50,957 nucleotides of DNA from a virus: positions 1 to 50,957 of the IMG/VR virus record IMGVR_UViG_3300042010_000257; one strand, written 5' to 3'. Below are positions 38,946 through 46,750 of the stretch, one piece after another. The notes beneath the pieces are model-generated. The model saw only the letters and a program-made list of their open reading frames with translations, made no database searches and had not been told where the DNA came from. Made by a program: the position numbers and the translations under genes. Each line of letters begins with the position of its first letter. Position 1 is the first letter of the stretch.

Positions 38946-39277
38946 ATCTGATCGATTAAAAGCTATTAGCCAGCGAAAAGACTGACGCACCCGGCGTGGG
39001 CGACTCCCACCTAAGTGCGCCGTATCTGAGTAGCCCTAACAGCCCAAACCGTAAACGTATGGAAAGAAATTAGCGCCCAGTCCGCAGGTGGCGAGTAACA
39101 GCGGCCAGGAACAGAAAGCTGAACTGAGGCGCACGGCGTGCCGGCGCACCGGTGAGGCACGACATTCGATTCAAGCCAGTGACTGACGCCAGGTATTGCG
39201 CGGGTGATTGGTAGGAAAGCATCACTGAAGCGCCTGGGTAGCCGGGTGCTTTGGGATGACAACCAAGGAGCAGGACC
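38946..39277 (+). other. Long non-coding leader of the rightward operon
   Basis: No gene fits these 330 nt. Several GC-rich inverted segments (for example GGCGCAC...GTGCCGGCGC around 39128..39160) suggest a folded RNA. The end, GGATGACAACCAAGGAGCAG, supplies the csrA ribosome site, and a very similar segment (GGGATGACAACCGAGGGAAT) precedes the next gene at 39515. Confidence 0.5.
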
Positions 39278-39451
39278 ATGTTGATACTTACCCGCAAGCC
39301 AGGCGAAACCATCCGCATCAATGACGACATCAGCATCACAGTGCTGAGTGTTAGCGGGAAACAAGTGAAGTTGGGGGTTGAGGCGCCGGCAGATGTCGCG
39401 GTACATCGCCAAGAGATCTACCAGCGGATTCAGGACGAGGCTAAGGCGTAG
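39278..39451 (+). CDS. csrA: CsrA/RsmA-family RNA-binding regulator, prophage-encoded
   Basis: The 57-aa product ([52 protein letters not shown]) is a full CsrA: beta strands 1-5 with Leu4/Arg6, GxQVxLGVxAPxxVxVHRxE including the RNA-contacting VHR/E block. It should bind GGA motifs in mRNA leaders and alter translation. Being the first gene of the pL-like operon it would be made early after infection or induction, and could reshape host Rsm control or time phage genes. AAGGAG lies 8 nt upstream. Confidence 0.95.
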   Translation: MLILTRKPGETIRINDDISITVLSVSGKQVKLGVEAPADVAVHRQEIYQRIQDEAKA

Positions 39452-39514
39452 CGGACAACATCACTTCTGCATCTTGGCGACAGGGTGCAGCGGGATGACA
39501 ACCGAGGGAATGAC

Positions 39515-39700
39515 ATGGCAAAGCGACCAACCAACCGAATTAAATTCAAGTTATGGCACCCCACCGGCTCCATGGAATTCGATGGCGCCATTTCCGAGGG
39601 CCTCTATTACGGCGCACACACCTTGTCAGGTGAAGCGCGCCTGGAGCTGATCGAGAAGCTCAAGGCCAAGCACGCCGAGCTGGAAGCTGTAGGACGATAG
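39515..39700 (+). CDS. Small unknown protein
   Basis: The 61-aa product (MAKRPTNRIKFKLWHPTGSM, EFDGAISEGLYYGAHTLSGE, then helix ARLELIEKLKAKHAEL) has a short beta N-terminus and a charged C-terminal helix. Ribosome site GAGGG lies 8 nt before the ATG. It follows csrA in the same operon and has a near-copy of its leader. No family recognised. Confidence 0.65.
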   Translation: MAKRPTNRIKFKLWHPTGSMEFDGAISEGLYYGAHTLSGEARLELIEKLKAKHAELEAVGR

Positions 39701-40212
39701 AACAAGCAGCGCCACGGCAGCCTGCCGTTAACTGCCCGATCCTCTCAATGAGAGCGCATCGGTGTGTGATCCGCTTGCGACGAGGGCCCTGCATTAGCGG
39801 GTCGGTGGCTCGAGGCAGATCACACCCCGATGCGGATGATTCTGCACCGCGCAATGCGGCCCCCCGCACATCAACCAACCCAGTACGGAGGATTTGCACC
39901 CATGCACCAGTAAGCGATCCGCCTGCGTGGCGCAGCAAGCCTGAAGGCGGCGCCCAACACTCATACAGGCAGCGGACAGCAGGGCCGAGGATGTCACCGC
40001 GCATCAGCCGAAAGGTAGGCCCAACCAAAACGAAGACGAACACCGCAGGCGAGTCCGAGAGCATAGCTGGCCAGACTCGACACATCCGGGCTGTTCCGGC
40101 GCCTGCACCCTTCCCCGCCTTTATCCGTCAGCACTCTCCCCCTGCGCCCAACGCCAACCAGCAGGAGGGCCGAGTGCTGACGAATAGACGCAACCCACCA
40201 TAAGGAATCGTC
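39701..40212 (+). other. Non-coding stretch with long inverted repeat, possible structured RNA
   Basis: CGCATCGGTGTGTGATC (39755..39771) pairs with GATCACACCCCGATGCG (39818..39834), 16 of 17 positions, around a 46-nt loop. An open frame covers 39748..40203 but its product is basic and low in complexity and overlaps the hairpin, so I do not call it a gene. Confidence 0.5.
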
Positions 40213-40575
40213 ATGAACCAGACCATTCGCCAAAAACAAGCGGTCCTGCAGGTGTTGCGGGCTCGCGTTGCAATGTCCACCTCGGAGATCTTCCAGATGA
40301 TCGGACGAGAAGAGCCGGTGCGAGCGCCACGCTTTAACGTTGTGCCGCTGGGCAAGAACAAGTTCGGCGTGATCGATCGCTCCACCGGCCTCTCCCGCGG
40401 CGAACGTGAAGGCCACGGCATGGCCTGCGATTACGCGAAGCAGTTGGAGAAGAATGCTGACTTCTTCGAAGGGGTTCGGGTGACCACCAATCGCTTCGGT
40501 CGATCCCTCTTCCGCTGGACGGCTGTCTGCGCTGTGGCGCTCGTCGTGCTCGCCTACTACGGAGCGCAGCCATGA
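40213..40575 (+). CDS. Unknown protein with C-terminal membrane anchor
   Basis: The 120-aa product (MNQTIRQKQAVLQVLRARVA, MSTSEIFQMIGREEPVRAPR) has a possible HTH-like start, a middle with GKNKFGVIDRSTGLSRGERE, and one hydrophobic segment at the end (WTAVCAVALVVLAYYGAQ, about 102-119) of the tail-anchor kind. Stop overlaps the next start (ATGA). No family recognised. Confidence 0.65.
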   Translation: MNQTIRQKQAVLQVLRARVAMSTSEIFQMIGREEPVRAPRFNVVPLGKNKFGVIDRSTGLSRGEREGHGMACDYAKQLEKNADFFEGVRVTTNRFGRSLFRWTAVCAVALVVLAYYGAQP

Positions 40576-40805
40576 TCGGCGTACCAATGCCTCATCCGAA
40601 AGACGCGGTCACTGCGCACCTCAACCAGAAACTGGAGCAGTTCTTCGGCGCCGGCGGCAAACCTCAGGCCGAACCCAGCGCCGAAATGAAGCCGCGGCCG
40701 GGACGCTCCGATAAGGTCGACCCGGACACGGTCCTCAAGCGCCGCCGGCCTTCGCCTACCCGGGCAGAACGCATCGCGCTGCGGCGGATCACGGAGGATC
40801 TATGA
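40572..40805 (+). CDS. Small basic protein, unknown
   Basis: The 77-aa product (MIGVPMPHPKDAVTAHLNQK, LEQFFGAGGKPQAEPSAEMK, then RRRPSPTRAERIALRRITED) is Pro/Arg-rich and probably disordered in the middle. ATGA overlaps at both ends show tight coupling with its neighbours. Nothing more can be said. Confidence 0.6.
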   Translation: MIGVPMPHPKDAVTAHLNQKLEQFFGAGGKPQAEPSAEMKPRPGRSDKVDPDTVLKRRRPSPTRAERIALRRITEDL

Positions 40806-41263
40806 GCAAGCGCAAAGCAAACAACGGTTTCGCCCGCGCCGAACGAAGCTGCCGGTCATTGCTTCGGACCAATCATGTCGCGGTCGTGAACATCGACCCA
40901 AGCGGCGCCCAGGTCATGGCGAACTGGAAGAGCTGCCGGCAGATCCGAAGCTTGGCGATTGCCAACGCTCTGTTCGACTTCTCCTACCGCTGGACGATCT
41001 ACCTGAGCGCCATGTGTCGAGACGAGCGCGGCGTTGAGTACGTCAAGTCGGTGGAGATATCGCCGGAGGGCATCTCCAAGGTCGGGCGCCTGACGGATGC
41101 CATTGAGCATTACTACCTGGAGCTGCGGAACAGCTGCAACCCGAACCACCTGGTTGCGTCTGGATGGATCGCCGTTCCTGCGGAGGTGTCGCTTGAAGAG
41201 GTGCAGGCCGCGAGGTTGTTCTACGCCGCCGGGGCCTGGCATCAGGTGAAGGTCGCTGCATGA
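40802..41263 (+). CDS. Unknown phage protein
   Basis: The 153-aa product (MSKRKANNGFARAERSCRSL, LRTNHVAVVNIDPSGAQVMA, then YRWTIYLSAMCRDERGVEYV, LTDAIEHYYLELRNSCNPNH) looks like a mixed alpha/beta soluble protein. It is part of a tightly overlapped gene run and its stop overlaps the next start (ATGA). I do not recognise a family. Confidence 0.7.
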   Translation: MSKRKANNGFARAERSCRSLLRTNHVAVVNIDPSGAQVMANWKSCRQIRSLAIANALFDFSYRWTIYLSAMCRDERGVEYVKSVEISPEGISKVGRLTDAIEHYYLELRNSCNPNHLVASGWIAVPAEVSLEEVQAARLFYAAGAWHQVKVAA

Positions 41264-41689
41264 GACGTATCAATAACCAGGTGCGCCAGCGCCGACGACA
41301 GACATGGCTGGATCTACCGGCCCACGGAATTGAAGAAGCAGGCCGTGGCCAAGAGCATTGCGGATATTCACCGGGACAAGCGCACCAAGGAGCGGGCTCT
41401 ACTACATCAGATCGGCCCAGAGAAACGCATGCTGTTTATGCCGAAGGCGCTGGCTAACACCCATCAGGTGCTGGGCAAGTGTCACGAGTTAGAGGAAAGG
41501 CAGCGACGGTGTCGCCCCTTCACGGTCAATCTCGCCTCCGCACCTGGTAGATATTCAGCCCGCTTCGCCGTATGTCGCGACCTTAATCGTAATTACCGAA
41601 AAGTGGTCGCGACAGCTGAAGAGGTTCAGAACGGTGGTTCGAATTACGTTGGGGTTAGGCCAACAAGTAGTCAAGCACCTCAGACATAG
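41260..41689 (+). pseudogene. Probably frameshifted small gene
   Basis: ATG at 41260 overlaps the previous stop (ATGA) and gives MRRINNQVRQRRRQ, but this frame then becomes odd and stops at 41457. The next frame, open from 41264, carries protein-like sequence from about 41300: HGWIYRPTELKKQAVAKSIA, DIHRDKRTKERALLHQIGPE, KRMLFMPKALANTHQVLGKC. The simplest reading is one gene with a single-base frameshift near 41300. The alternative is a separate TTG start at 41330 without coupling. The tail after about 41510 is unlike the rest and may be fused to sequence brought with the minus-strand cassette. Confidence 0.45.
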
Positions 41690-42170
41690 ATTCTCTATGC
41701 ACTGGCTGACCCCTCTGGTTCTTGACGAGTTGTGCACAGTCGAACTTGTAAGACTCTAATTCGAAATCTATGAGTCCTTTTTCAAGCTGAGCAAGTTGAG
41801 ATTCCAGAACTTGGACTTTATCGGCATTTAACGCTGGCCTTGCGACGTCTTCCCCTTTGAATTTCGCATTAACCTTTACGAATTTCTCTTTCCCGTCAAC
41901 AAAAATGGTGAACGAATGATACATCCCAATGTAAGCCTCTTTCGGCCCAGGCAGTACTAGCTCAACGGTAAGCGCCTTGTATGTCGCCTTCGAGCCGGCA
42001 CTGGTCCTAGTCACCTCAAATCCATTGCTCTGTAGGTAGTCTGTAAAGCCCGCTACCACATCCTCATCTATTCGCTTTCTGAATGATTGATGTTTAGCAG
42101 TCATTTTTTTTGATTCAATTTCAACTTGTTCGGTGAGGTCTGCAATTCGCTTTGCGTTCAAAAGTGACAT
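41655..42170 (-). CDS. Minus-strand cassette gene 1: 171-aa unknown (coiled-coil ends)
   Basis: The 171-aa product (MSLLNAKRIADLTEQVEIES, KKMTAKHQSFRKRIDEDVVA, GFTDYLQSNGFEVTRTSAGS) has helices at both ends and a beta-rich centre (ELVLPGPKEAYIGMYHSFTI). DNA is clearly more AT-rich than neighbours and it reads against the operon, the signs of a cargo gene (moron) with its own promoter. Its 3' end overlaps the damaged plus-strand gene. No family recognised. Exclusion or another lysogen trait is a guess. Confidence 0.7.
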   Translation of the reverse strand: MSLLNAKRIADLTEQVEIESKKMTAKHQSFRKRIDEDVVAGFTDYLQSNGFEVTRTSAGSKATYKALTVELVLPGPKEAYIGMYHSFTIFVDGKEKFVKVNAKFKGEDVARPALNADKVQVLESQLAQLEKGLIDFELESYKFDCAQLVKNQRGQPVHRESMSEVLDYLLA

Positions 42171-42291
42171 TTACCTGCTCCATGATCCGGCACATCGCCA
42201 GTATCTACTCAATACCCCATCCGAAATCAAAATGCCACCACTCACTGTCACATTCGGTCACGGAAGGTGGCGCCTACCCGAGGTAACAGCA

Positions 42292-42639
42292 ATGCCAATC
42301 GCAACAGATACCGCCGAGTTCCTTGAAGAGCTGAACGGCGGTGCATTCGCCAGCCAAATCGGCCACGCCCTTTCCGAAGTCGCCGCCGGCGTCGTGGATC
42401 ACGGCAAGGTCGGCAAGTTGGTGATCACCCTGGACTTCAGCCAGATCGGCGAATCCAGCCAAGTGAAGATCAAGCACAAGCTCGACTACAAGGTGCCAAC
42501 CAAACGCGGCACCCGCAGCGAGAACACCAGCCTCGACACGCCGATGTACGTCGGCATCGGCGGCAAGATCTCGCTGTTTGCTGAGAAGCACGACCAAATG
42601 TTCACCCGGGACGAGGCGCCTATTCCGCGCCGCACCTGA
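42292..42639 (+). CDS. Unknown protein preceding DUF2303
   Basis: ATG at 42292 follows GAGG (8 nt). The 115-aa product (MPIATDTAEFLEELNGGAFA, SQIGHALSEVAAGVVDHGKV, GKLVITLDFSQIGESSQVKI) is alpha/beta and ends DEAPIPRRT. Its place directly before the DUF2303 (YfdQ) gene is a frequent pairing in phage recombination and early regions, so a joint role is likely. An extension upstream to 42133 is unlikely. Confidence 0.7.
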   Translation: MPIATDTAEFLEELNGGAFASQIGHALSEVAAGVVDHGKVGKLVITLDFSQIGESSQVKIKHKLDYKVPTKRGTRSENTSLDTPMYVGIGGKISLFAEKHDQMFTRDEAPIPRRT

Positions 42640-42686
42640 CCCTCGATCTACTCCGCTCGACCCCCTCCCTCATAGAGACCTGACGA

Positions 42687-43499
42687 ATGTCCCTGACGAA
42701 AGAAGCAATTCAACTGATCACCGATAACGCGCTGATTGCCACGGCGAAAGCGCTCGATACCGACATGCCTACGGTGGTGATTCCTGACGGCGCAAAGGTG
42801 GTCAATCTGGAAGCCTATGGCGCATTCCGCAGCCGCTTCCGTGGCACCTTCTCAACCAACTCCCTGTTGGACTTCGGCAAGTACGTCACCGACCGGGCGG
42901 TCGTGGATGCCAAGGGCTTCATCAATCAAGATGAGATGACCTGCTCGGTGCTGTTCAACCTCGGCACCGAAGCGGCGCCTGGTCACGCTGATGATCGGGC
43001 GGTGCTCAAGCTGAAAGCAACTGCCGGTTACCAGGCGGTGCAGGCAATCAGCGGGCGCGCTATGTCGCAAAAAGACATGAGCGACTGGATCGAGGACTGG
43101 CACAGCACGCTGACGGCCGTAGGCGAAGACAATCAGGACATCAGCCTGGTAAAAGCCATCGCCGCGGTGCGCACCATCACGGTAAAAGCATCGTCGGAAA
43201 GCGATCACACCGTCAGCGAGACCCGCGCCAGCCGCAGCGCAATGGATGCCATCGAGGCGACCAGCAAAGAAACGCTGCCGACTTCGCTGATCTTCTCGGT
43301 CGTACCGTTCGAAGGGCTGCAGCTGCGCGAGATCATTCTGCGAATCTCGGTCATCACCAGCGGTGCACAGCCGGCACTGAAGCTGCGCTGGGTCGGTGAA
43401 GAGGTTCAGTGTGAAAACATTGCGCAGGAGTTCAAGGCGGTTCTAGAAAAAGAAATCGGTAGTGCCGCGAAGCTGTCACTTGGAAGCTTTTCCGCATAA
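42687..43499 (+). CDS. DUF2303 (YfdQ-like) protein
   Basis: The 270-aa product (MSLTKEAIQLITDNALIATA, AYGAFRSRFRGTFSTNSLLD, FGKYVTDRAVVDAKGFINQD, SDWIEDWHSTLTAVGEDNQD) has the DUF2303/YfdQ hallmarks RxRxxGxFxTxxxxDFxxYV and WxEDW. Family function is not known; members are common in early operons of lambdoid phages and prophages such as CPS-53. Length is typical. Confidence 0.88.
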   Translation: MSLTKEAIQLITDNALIATAKALDTDMPTVVIPDGAKVVNLEAYGAFRSRFRGTFSTNSLLDFGKYVTDRAVVDAKGFINQDEMTCSVLFNLGTEAAPGHADDRAVLKLKATAGYQAVQAISGRAMSQKDMSDWIEDWHSTLTAVGEDNQDISLVKAIAAVRTITVKASSESDHTVSETRASRSAMDAIEATSKETLPTSLIFSVVPFEGLQLREIILRISVITSGAQPALKLRWVGEEVQCENIAQEFKAVLEKEIGSAAKLSLGSFSA

Positions 43500-43510
43500 T
43501 TCGCTTCGAC

Positions 43511-43540
43511 TGCGTGACATCTGCCAGTGGATGTCACGCA
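43511..43540. repeat. Perfect 11-bp stem-loop between convergent genes
   Basis: TGCGTGACATC (43511..43521) and GATGTCACGCA (43530..43540), loop of 8. It stands between the DUF2303 stop and the end of the opposing zinc-protein gene. No U-run follows on either strand, so it is more an RNA-end stabiliser or protein site than a standard terminator. Confidence 0.55.
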
Positions 43541-43562
43541 AAAAGAACCTAGCTTCGAGCGT

Positions 43563-44453
43563 CTAGTGCTCATTAGTTTTAGAAAATGCACTGTCGCCAA
43601 ACATAGCCAAGTCGTGCTGAAACGCCTTAAATGTTTGAGACGATTTGAAACGCTCAGGATTATCCAAAACTGCTTTGGTGATTTTGTCCTTCTGGGTTTG
43701 ATCCATACTAGAATAAATAGCTTCTATATATCTCACTTTATCAAACATGTACTCTGCAAAGCCTGTTGGCCACCTATAGGTGCGTGGCGATATCTGGCCT
43801 TCACCCATAGCCACTCGACTTGACCTCATACTATTTGCCTCTTTATGTCCGGTCAGACCAAGCAGCATAAAACCAGGCATCTTTGTATAAATAATTGACG
43901 CTGAGTCAGATTCCAGTAAATCCATTTGCATAGTTCTGAGAAAATATCTGTTCAGGTTGGATGGAGCCCCCTTGACACTGGTCTCTGTCATCCCCTCCAA
44001 GGGGTATAGATGCTGCTCATATTTACCCAGCGTATTGCTATCCCCAAGTAGGTAAGAAGCTAAAGCACTCTCAGCTGTGTCAAGCGCTTGAGTTACTTTT
44101 TCAGATCTGACGCTGTTTTGGCTACGTACGTAGGTAAGGGTTCTCCACGAAAGAGACGCGCAAAATTTCGGAAGCCATGCCCCGTAACGAGCCTCAGACT
44201 TTCCTTCATTCATGAAAGGATAAAAAACCCTATTAGCAAACTCACGTTCCCAGCCGGAAAAAAGCTGTTCGCAAGACTCACACAACCAATATTCTTTAAT
44301 AATGTCTTGCGCTCGTTTATTTATACTTTGATTGAATCTTATATAGCCTGTCGCAGATGTTTCCTTTACCCACTTACCAACAAATTTTGGTATGAAGTGA
44401 CTTAATTTAATATCGCTTTCTTTTTTACAAAGCCTGCAAATTCCTTGGGGCAT
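43563..44453 (-). CDS. Minus-strand cassette gene 2: CxxC-SH-CxxC zinc protein (HNH-like)
   Basis: ATG at 44453 follows AGGAG (6 nt). The 296-aa product has an N-terminal zinc fold: Cys6-x2-Cys9 (GICRLCKKES), KLSHFIPKF with His19, and WLCESCEQLFSGWE with Cys58-x2-Cys61. This C-x2-C, SH-x-IPK, C-x2-CE layout resembles HNH-type nuclease fingers seen in host-defence genes. The remaining 230 residues are helical and unknown (RTMQMDLLESDSASIIYTKM, FMLLGLTGHKEANS). AT-rich, opposite to the operon, next to a methyltransferase gene. A nuclease-like exclusion role is inference. Confidence 0.72.
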   Translation of the reverse strand: MPQGICRLCKKESDIKLSHFIPKFVGKWVKETSATGYIRFNQSINKRAQDIIKEYWLCESCEQLFSGWEREFANRVFYPFMNEGKSEARYGAWLPKFCASLSWRTLTYVRSQNSVRSEKVTQALDTAESALASYLLGDSNTLGKYEQHLYPLEGMTETSVKGAPSNLNRYFLRTMQMDLLESDSASIIYTKMPGFMLLGLTGHKEANSMRSSRVAMGEGQISPRTYRWPTGFAEYMFDKVRYIEAIYSSMDQTQKDKITKAVLDNPERFKSSQTFKAFQHDLAMFGDSAFSKTNEH

Positions 44454-44534
44454 ACCCGCTCCTAAAAATCTCATCAAAAACCAATTTCAAACAGCATATC
44501 AGCCCGACGAGCTTGTGGCTGCGTGGAGAACCCT

Positions 44535-45458
44535 ATGGCCACAGCAATCGATTTGTTCGCCGGACTCGGCGGATGGTCAACCGGTGCCCGCAGCGCCGGT
44601 ATAGAAATTCTCTGGGCCGCCAACCACTGGCCCATTGCGGTTGAGTGGCACAGCGCCAATCATCCGGACGCGATTCACATCTGCCAAGACTTGCACCAGG
44701 CGGATTGGTCGAAGGTTCCCGCGCACGACATCATGCTGGCCTCGCCTTGTTGCCAAGGCCATTCGAAGGCGCGCGGCAAGCAATCCGGTAATGCACAGCA
44801 CGATGCATCGAGGTCAACGGCCTGGGCAGTTGTGTCGGCTGCCGAATTCCACCGGCCGGAAGTAGTGCTGGTCGAGAATGTTGAAGAGTTCACGGCCTGG
44901 GCTTTGTACCCGGCATGGTCGCAGGCAATGGCGGCGCTCGGTTACATGATCGCGCCCCACGTCGTTGATTGCGCTGATCTCGGTGTGCCTCAGCACCGAG
45001 TGCGCCTGTTCCTGGTCTGCACACGAAGCAAGGCACCACTCAACCTGCAGTTGCATCAGCGTAAGCATGTTCCAGCCTCATCGTTCATCGACTTCGAAAC
45101 CGGCAAATGGAGCAAGATCGTGAAGCCTGGCCGAGCCGAGTCGACGCTACTTCGCGTGAAGAATGGCCGAGAACGCTTCGGTGATCGCTTCATCATGCCC
45201 TACTACGGTTCCGGCTCTGGCTTGACCGGCCGCAGCCTGGATAGGCCGATCGGCACCATCACCACGCTGGATCGGTGGGCCTTGGTGCGCGGCGATGAGA
45301 TGCGAATGCTCTCCGCCAACGAAGCGCTTGCCGCGATGTCGTTTCCCGCGGACACGAAGCGACCGGATAACCACCGGCTGACTATGCATATGGCTGGCAA
45401 TGCGGTACCACCGCTGGCAGGACAGCGCATCATCGAAGCGCTGAAAGCAGCTGCATAA
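44535..45458 (+). CDS. Orphan DNA (cytosine-5)-methyltransferase
   Basis: The 307-aa product has C5-MTase motifs: I DLFAGLGGWSTGARSAG, IV ASPCCQGHSKARG (PCCQ, nucleophile Cys72 or Cys73, in place of usual PCQ), VI VVLVENVEEF, VIII PQHRVRLFLV and X GNAVPP. It methylates DNA using S-adenosylmethionine; target unknown. No cognate restriction enzyme is evident, unless the adjacent zinc protein serves. It could protect phage DNA from host restriction. ATG 44535 follows GGAGAA. GC content fits the phage backbone. Confidence 0.92.
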   Translation: MATAIDLFAGLGGWSTGARSAGIEILWAANHWPIAVEWHSANHPDAIHICQDLHQADWSKVPAHDIMLASPCCQGHSKARGKQSGNAQHDASRSTAWAVVSAAEFHRPEVVLVENVEEFTAWALYPAWSQAMAALGYMIAPHVVDCADLGVPQHRVRLFLVCTRSKAPLNLQLHQRKHVPASSFIDFETGKWSKIVKPGRAESTLLRVKNGRERFGDRFIMPYYGSGSGLTGRSLDRPIGTITTLDRWALVRGDEMRMLSANEALAAMSFPADTKRPDNHRLTMHMAGNAVPPLAGQRIIEALKAAA

Positions 45459-45469
45459 CCCTACCTCGT

Positions 45470-46153
45470 TTATAGCGGTGAATCTTCTCCCCCTTTATCT
45501 GACTCGGCTGAAAATATTTTATGCATCTCTGAACGATAGAATTCTCTTAACTCATCAATCGTTGCAAAACTTATTTGAGAGAGGTCGATCGCTAAACCAG
45601 TCAAGCCTGTGATCGTGCGCTTGTGTCGCTCATTCTTGGCAGCCAGTTCAACTAATTGCTCTTTTTTAACTGGTCTACCTTCAAACGCCCAATCGGCCAA
45701 AGTCTCCAAGCTACCAGAGAGCCTGTCAACCATATTGCCGTACAGTACGGAGTGCCTATCGATCATGCTTAATAGGTGTTCTAGCGTTCGGTGATATTGA
45801 TCTTGTCGCGCGGACTCTGCTGCTTGCTTAAATTGCTCAATTTGAGAATCAAGGGTTTCTCTTTGCAAATTTTGCATCGACTTGAACTCATTCCGCTGTA
45901 CATCTAATAGCTCACGCTGAAGGTAAACAGTTTTCAGAACAGCTATCAACGTTACAAATGAGACCAGAGGTCCGAATACACCCCCTATATAACTTCCAAA
46001 ATTTGACCAGTCACTTGAGTTGCCTGAAAGCTCGCCACCAAATTTCAGCCTATAGAAATAAATAGCAAAAACAAAAGCTATCAATATCGATACGGTAGAA
46101 ACAAACAAAAAACTTGTTAAAGCTCTAGTTACTTTACCCATTTGATTGTCCAT
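45470..46153 (-). CDS. Minus-strand cassette gene 3: two-TM coiled-coil protein, AbiC-like candidate
   Basis: The 227-aa product follows AAGGGAGG (5 nt before ATG). TM1 about 13-35 (TSFLFVSTVSILIAFVFAIY), a short outside loop with SDWSNFGSYIGGVFGPLVSF, TM2 about 57-76, then a coiled coil (LLDVQRNEFKSMQNLQRETL) and a helical cytosolic part (HRTLEHLLSMIDRHSVLYGN). The WxxFGxYxGGxxGPLxSFxT pattern followed by LQRELLDxQ is what I associate with putative AbiC-type phage abortive-infection proteins. AT-rich and antisense to the operon. Exclusion of other phages is a reasoned guess. Confidence 0.7.
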   Translation of the reverse strand: MDNQMGKVTRALTSFLFVSTVSILIAFVFAIYFYRLKFGGELSGNSSDWSNFGSYIGGVFGPLVSFVTLIAVLKTVYLQRELLDVQRNEFKSMQNLQRETLDSQIEQFKQAAESARQDQYHRTLEHLLSMIDRHSVLYGNMVDRLSGSLETLADWAFEGRPVKKEQLVELAAKNERHKRTITGLTGLAIDLSQISFATIDELREFYRSEMHKIFSAESDKGGEDSPL

Positions 46154-46252
46154 TTAGCCTCCCTTCGTTTCTGAATGATCGCATGAAGCCACCAGACTAG
46201 AAATCCCTCACCACCCTACACCGCCCGGGCATGACCCGGCATAGGACGCCCC

Positions 46253-46750
46253 ATGCCCACACAAAATATCCGAACCATCGTTACCGATTCTCTGATGGGG
46301 ATGATTGCAGCCGTCACGCAGGCAACGCCGCCAGCGAACGAGCCTCCACCGCCATTTATTCAAGGCCCGATTGACCGTGCAGTGGACCGCATTCGGGCAT
46401 TCGTTGCCCCAGGCGTCACCCTCGCAGCCACCCGCGCCAACCGTGTCTATGTTGCCGGGCCCATGACCGGGATCGAGGACTTCAACTACCCGGCCTTCAA
46501 CGCGGTCGCCGAGCAGCTCCGCGCCCAGGGCTACGAAGTCGAGAACCCAGCAGACCACGGCATCGTCGAGGGGGCGGTCTGGGCCGACTACATGGCCTAC
46601 GACCTGACTCGCTTGGGACTGTGCGGAATGATCGCGCTGTTGCCAGATTGGGAAAGGTCGCAAGGCGCCCGCCTCGAAGTGCTGATCGCTGAACGCCTCG
46701 GCATGACAGTTGTGAATGCCCATGATCTGGTATCGATGGAGATTGCATGA
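46253..46750 (+). CDS. DUF4406 protein (nucleoside deoxyribosyltransferase-like)
   Basis: The 165-aa product has a Pro-rich N-terminus and a DUF4406 domain from about residue 65: RVYVAGPMTGIEDFNYPAFN, AVAEQLRAQGYEVENPADHG, DLTRLGLCGMIALLPDWERS, QGARLEVLIAERLGM. The VAGPMTG and SxGAxxE motifs are those of 2'-deoxyribosyltransferase-like folds. Phage members may handle nucleotides; activity untested. Stop overlaps the next start. Confidence 0.9.
   Translation: MPTQNIRTIVTDSLMGMIAAVTQATPPANEPPPPFIQGPIDRAVDRIRAFVAPGVTLAATRANRVYVAGPMTGIEDFNYPAFNAVAEQLRAQGYEVENPADHGIVEGAVWADYMAYDLTRLGLCGMIALLPDWERSQGARLEVLIAERLGMTVVNAHDLVSMEIA

Noticed and set aside
39748-40203. 151-aa plus-strand open frame
   Set aside because: Basic, Pro/Ser-rich product without motif, overlapping a strong hairpin, and poor ribosome site; more likely non-coding.
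43511-43540. Stem-loop as intrinsic terminator
   Set aside because: No U-run follows on either strand, so I list it only as an inverted repeat.
44535-45458. Complete type II restriction-modification system
   Set aside because: Only the methyltransferase is certain; the neighbouring zinc protein is opposite in strand and not a recognised restriction enzyme.
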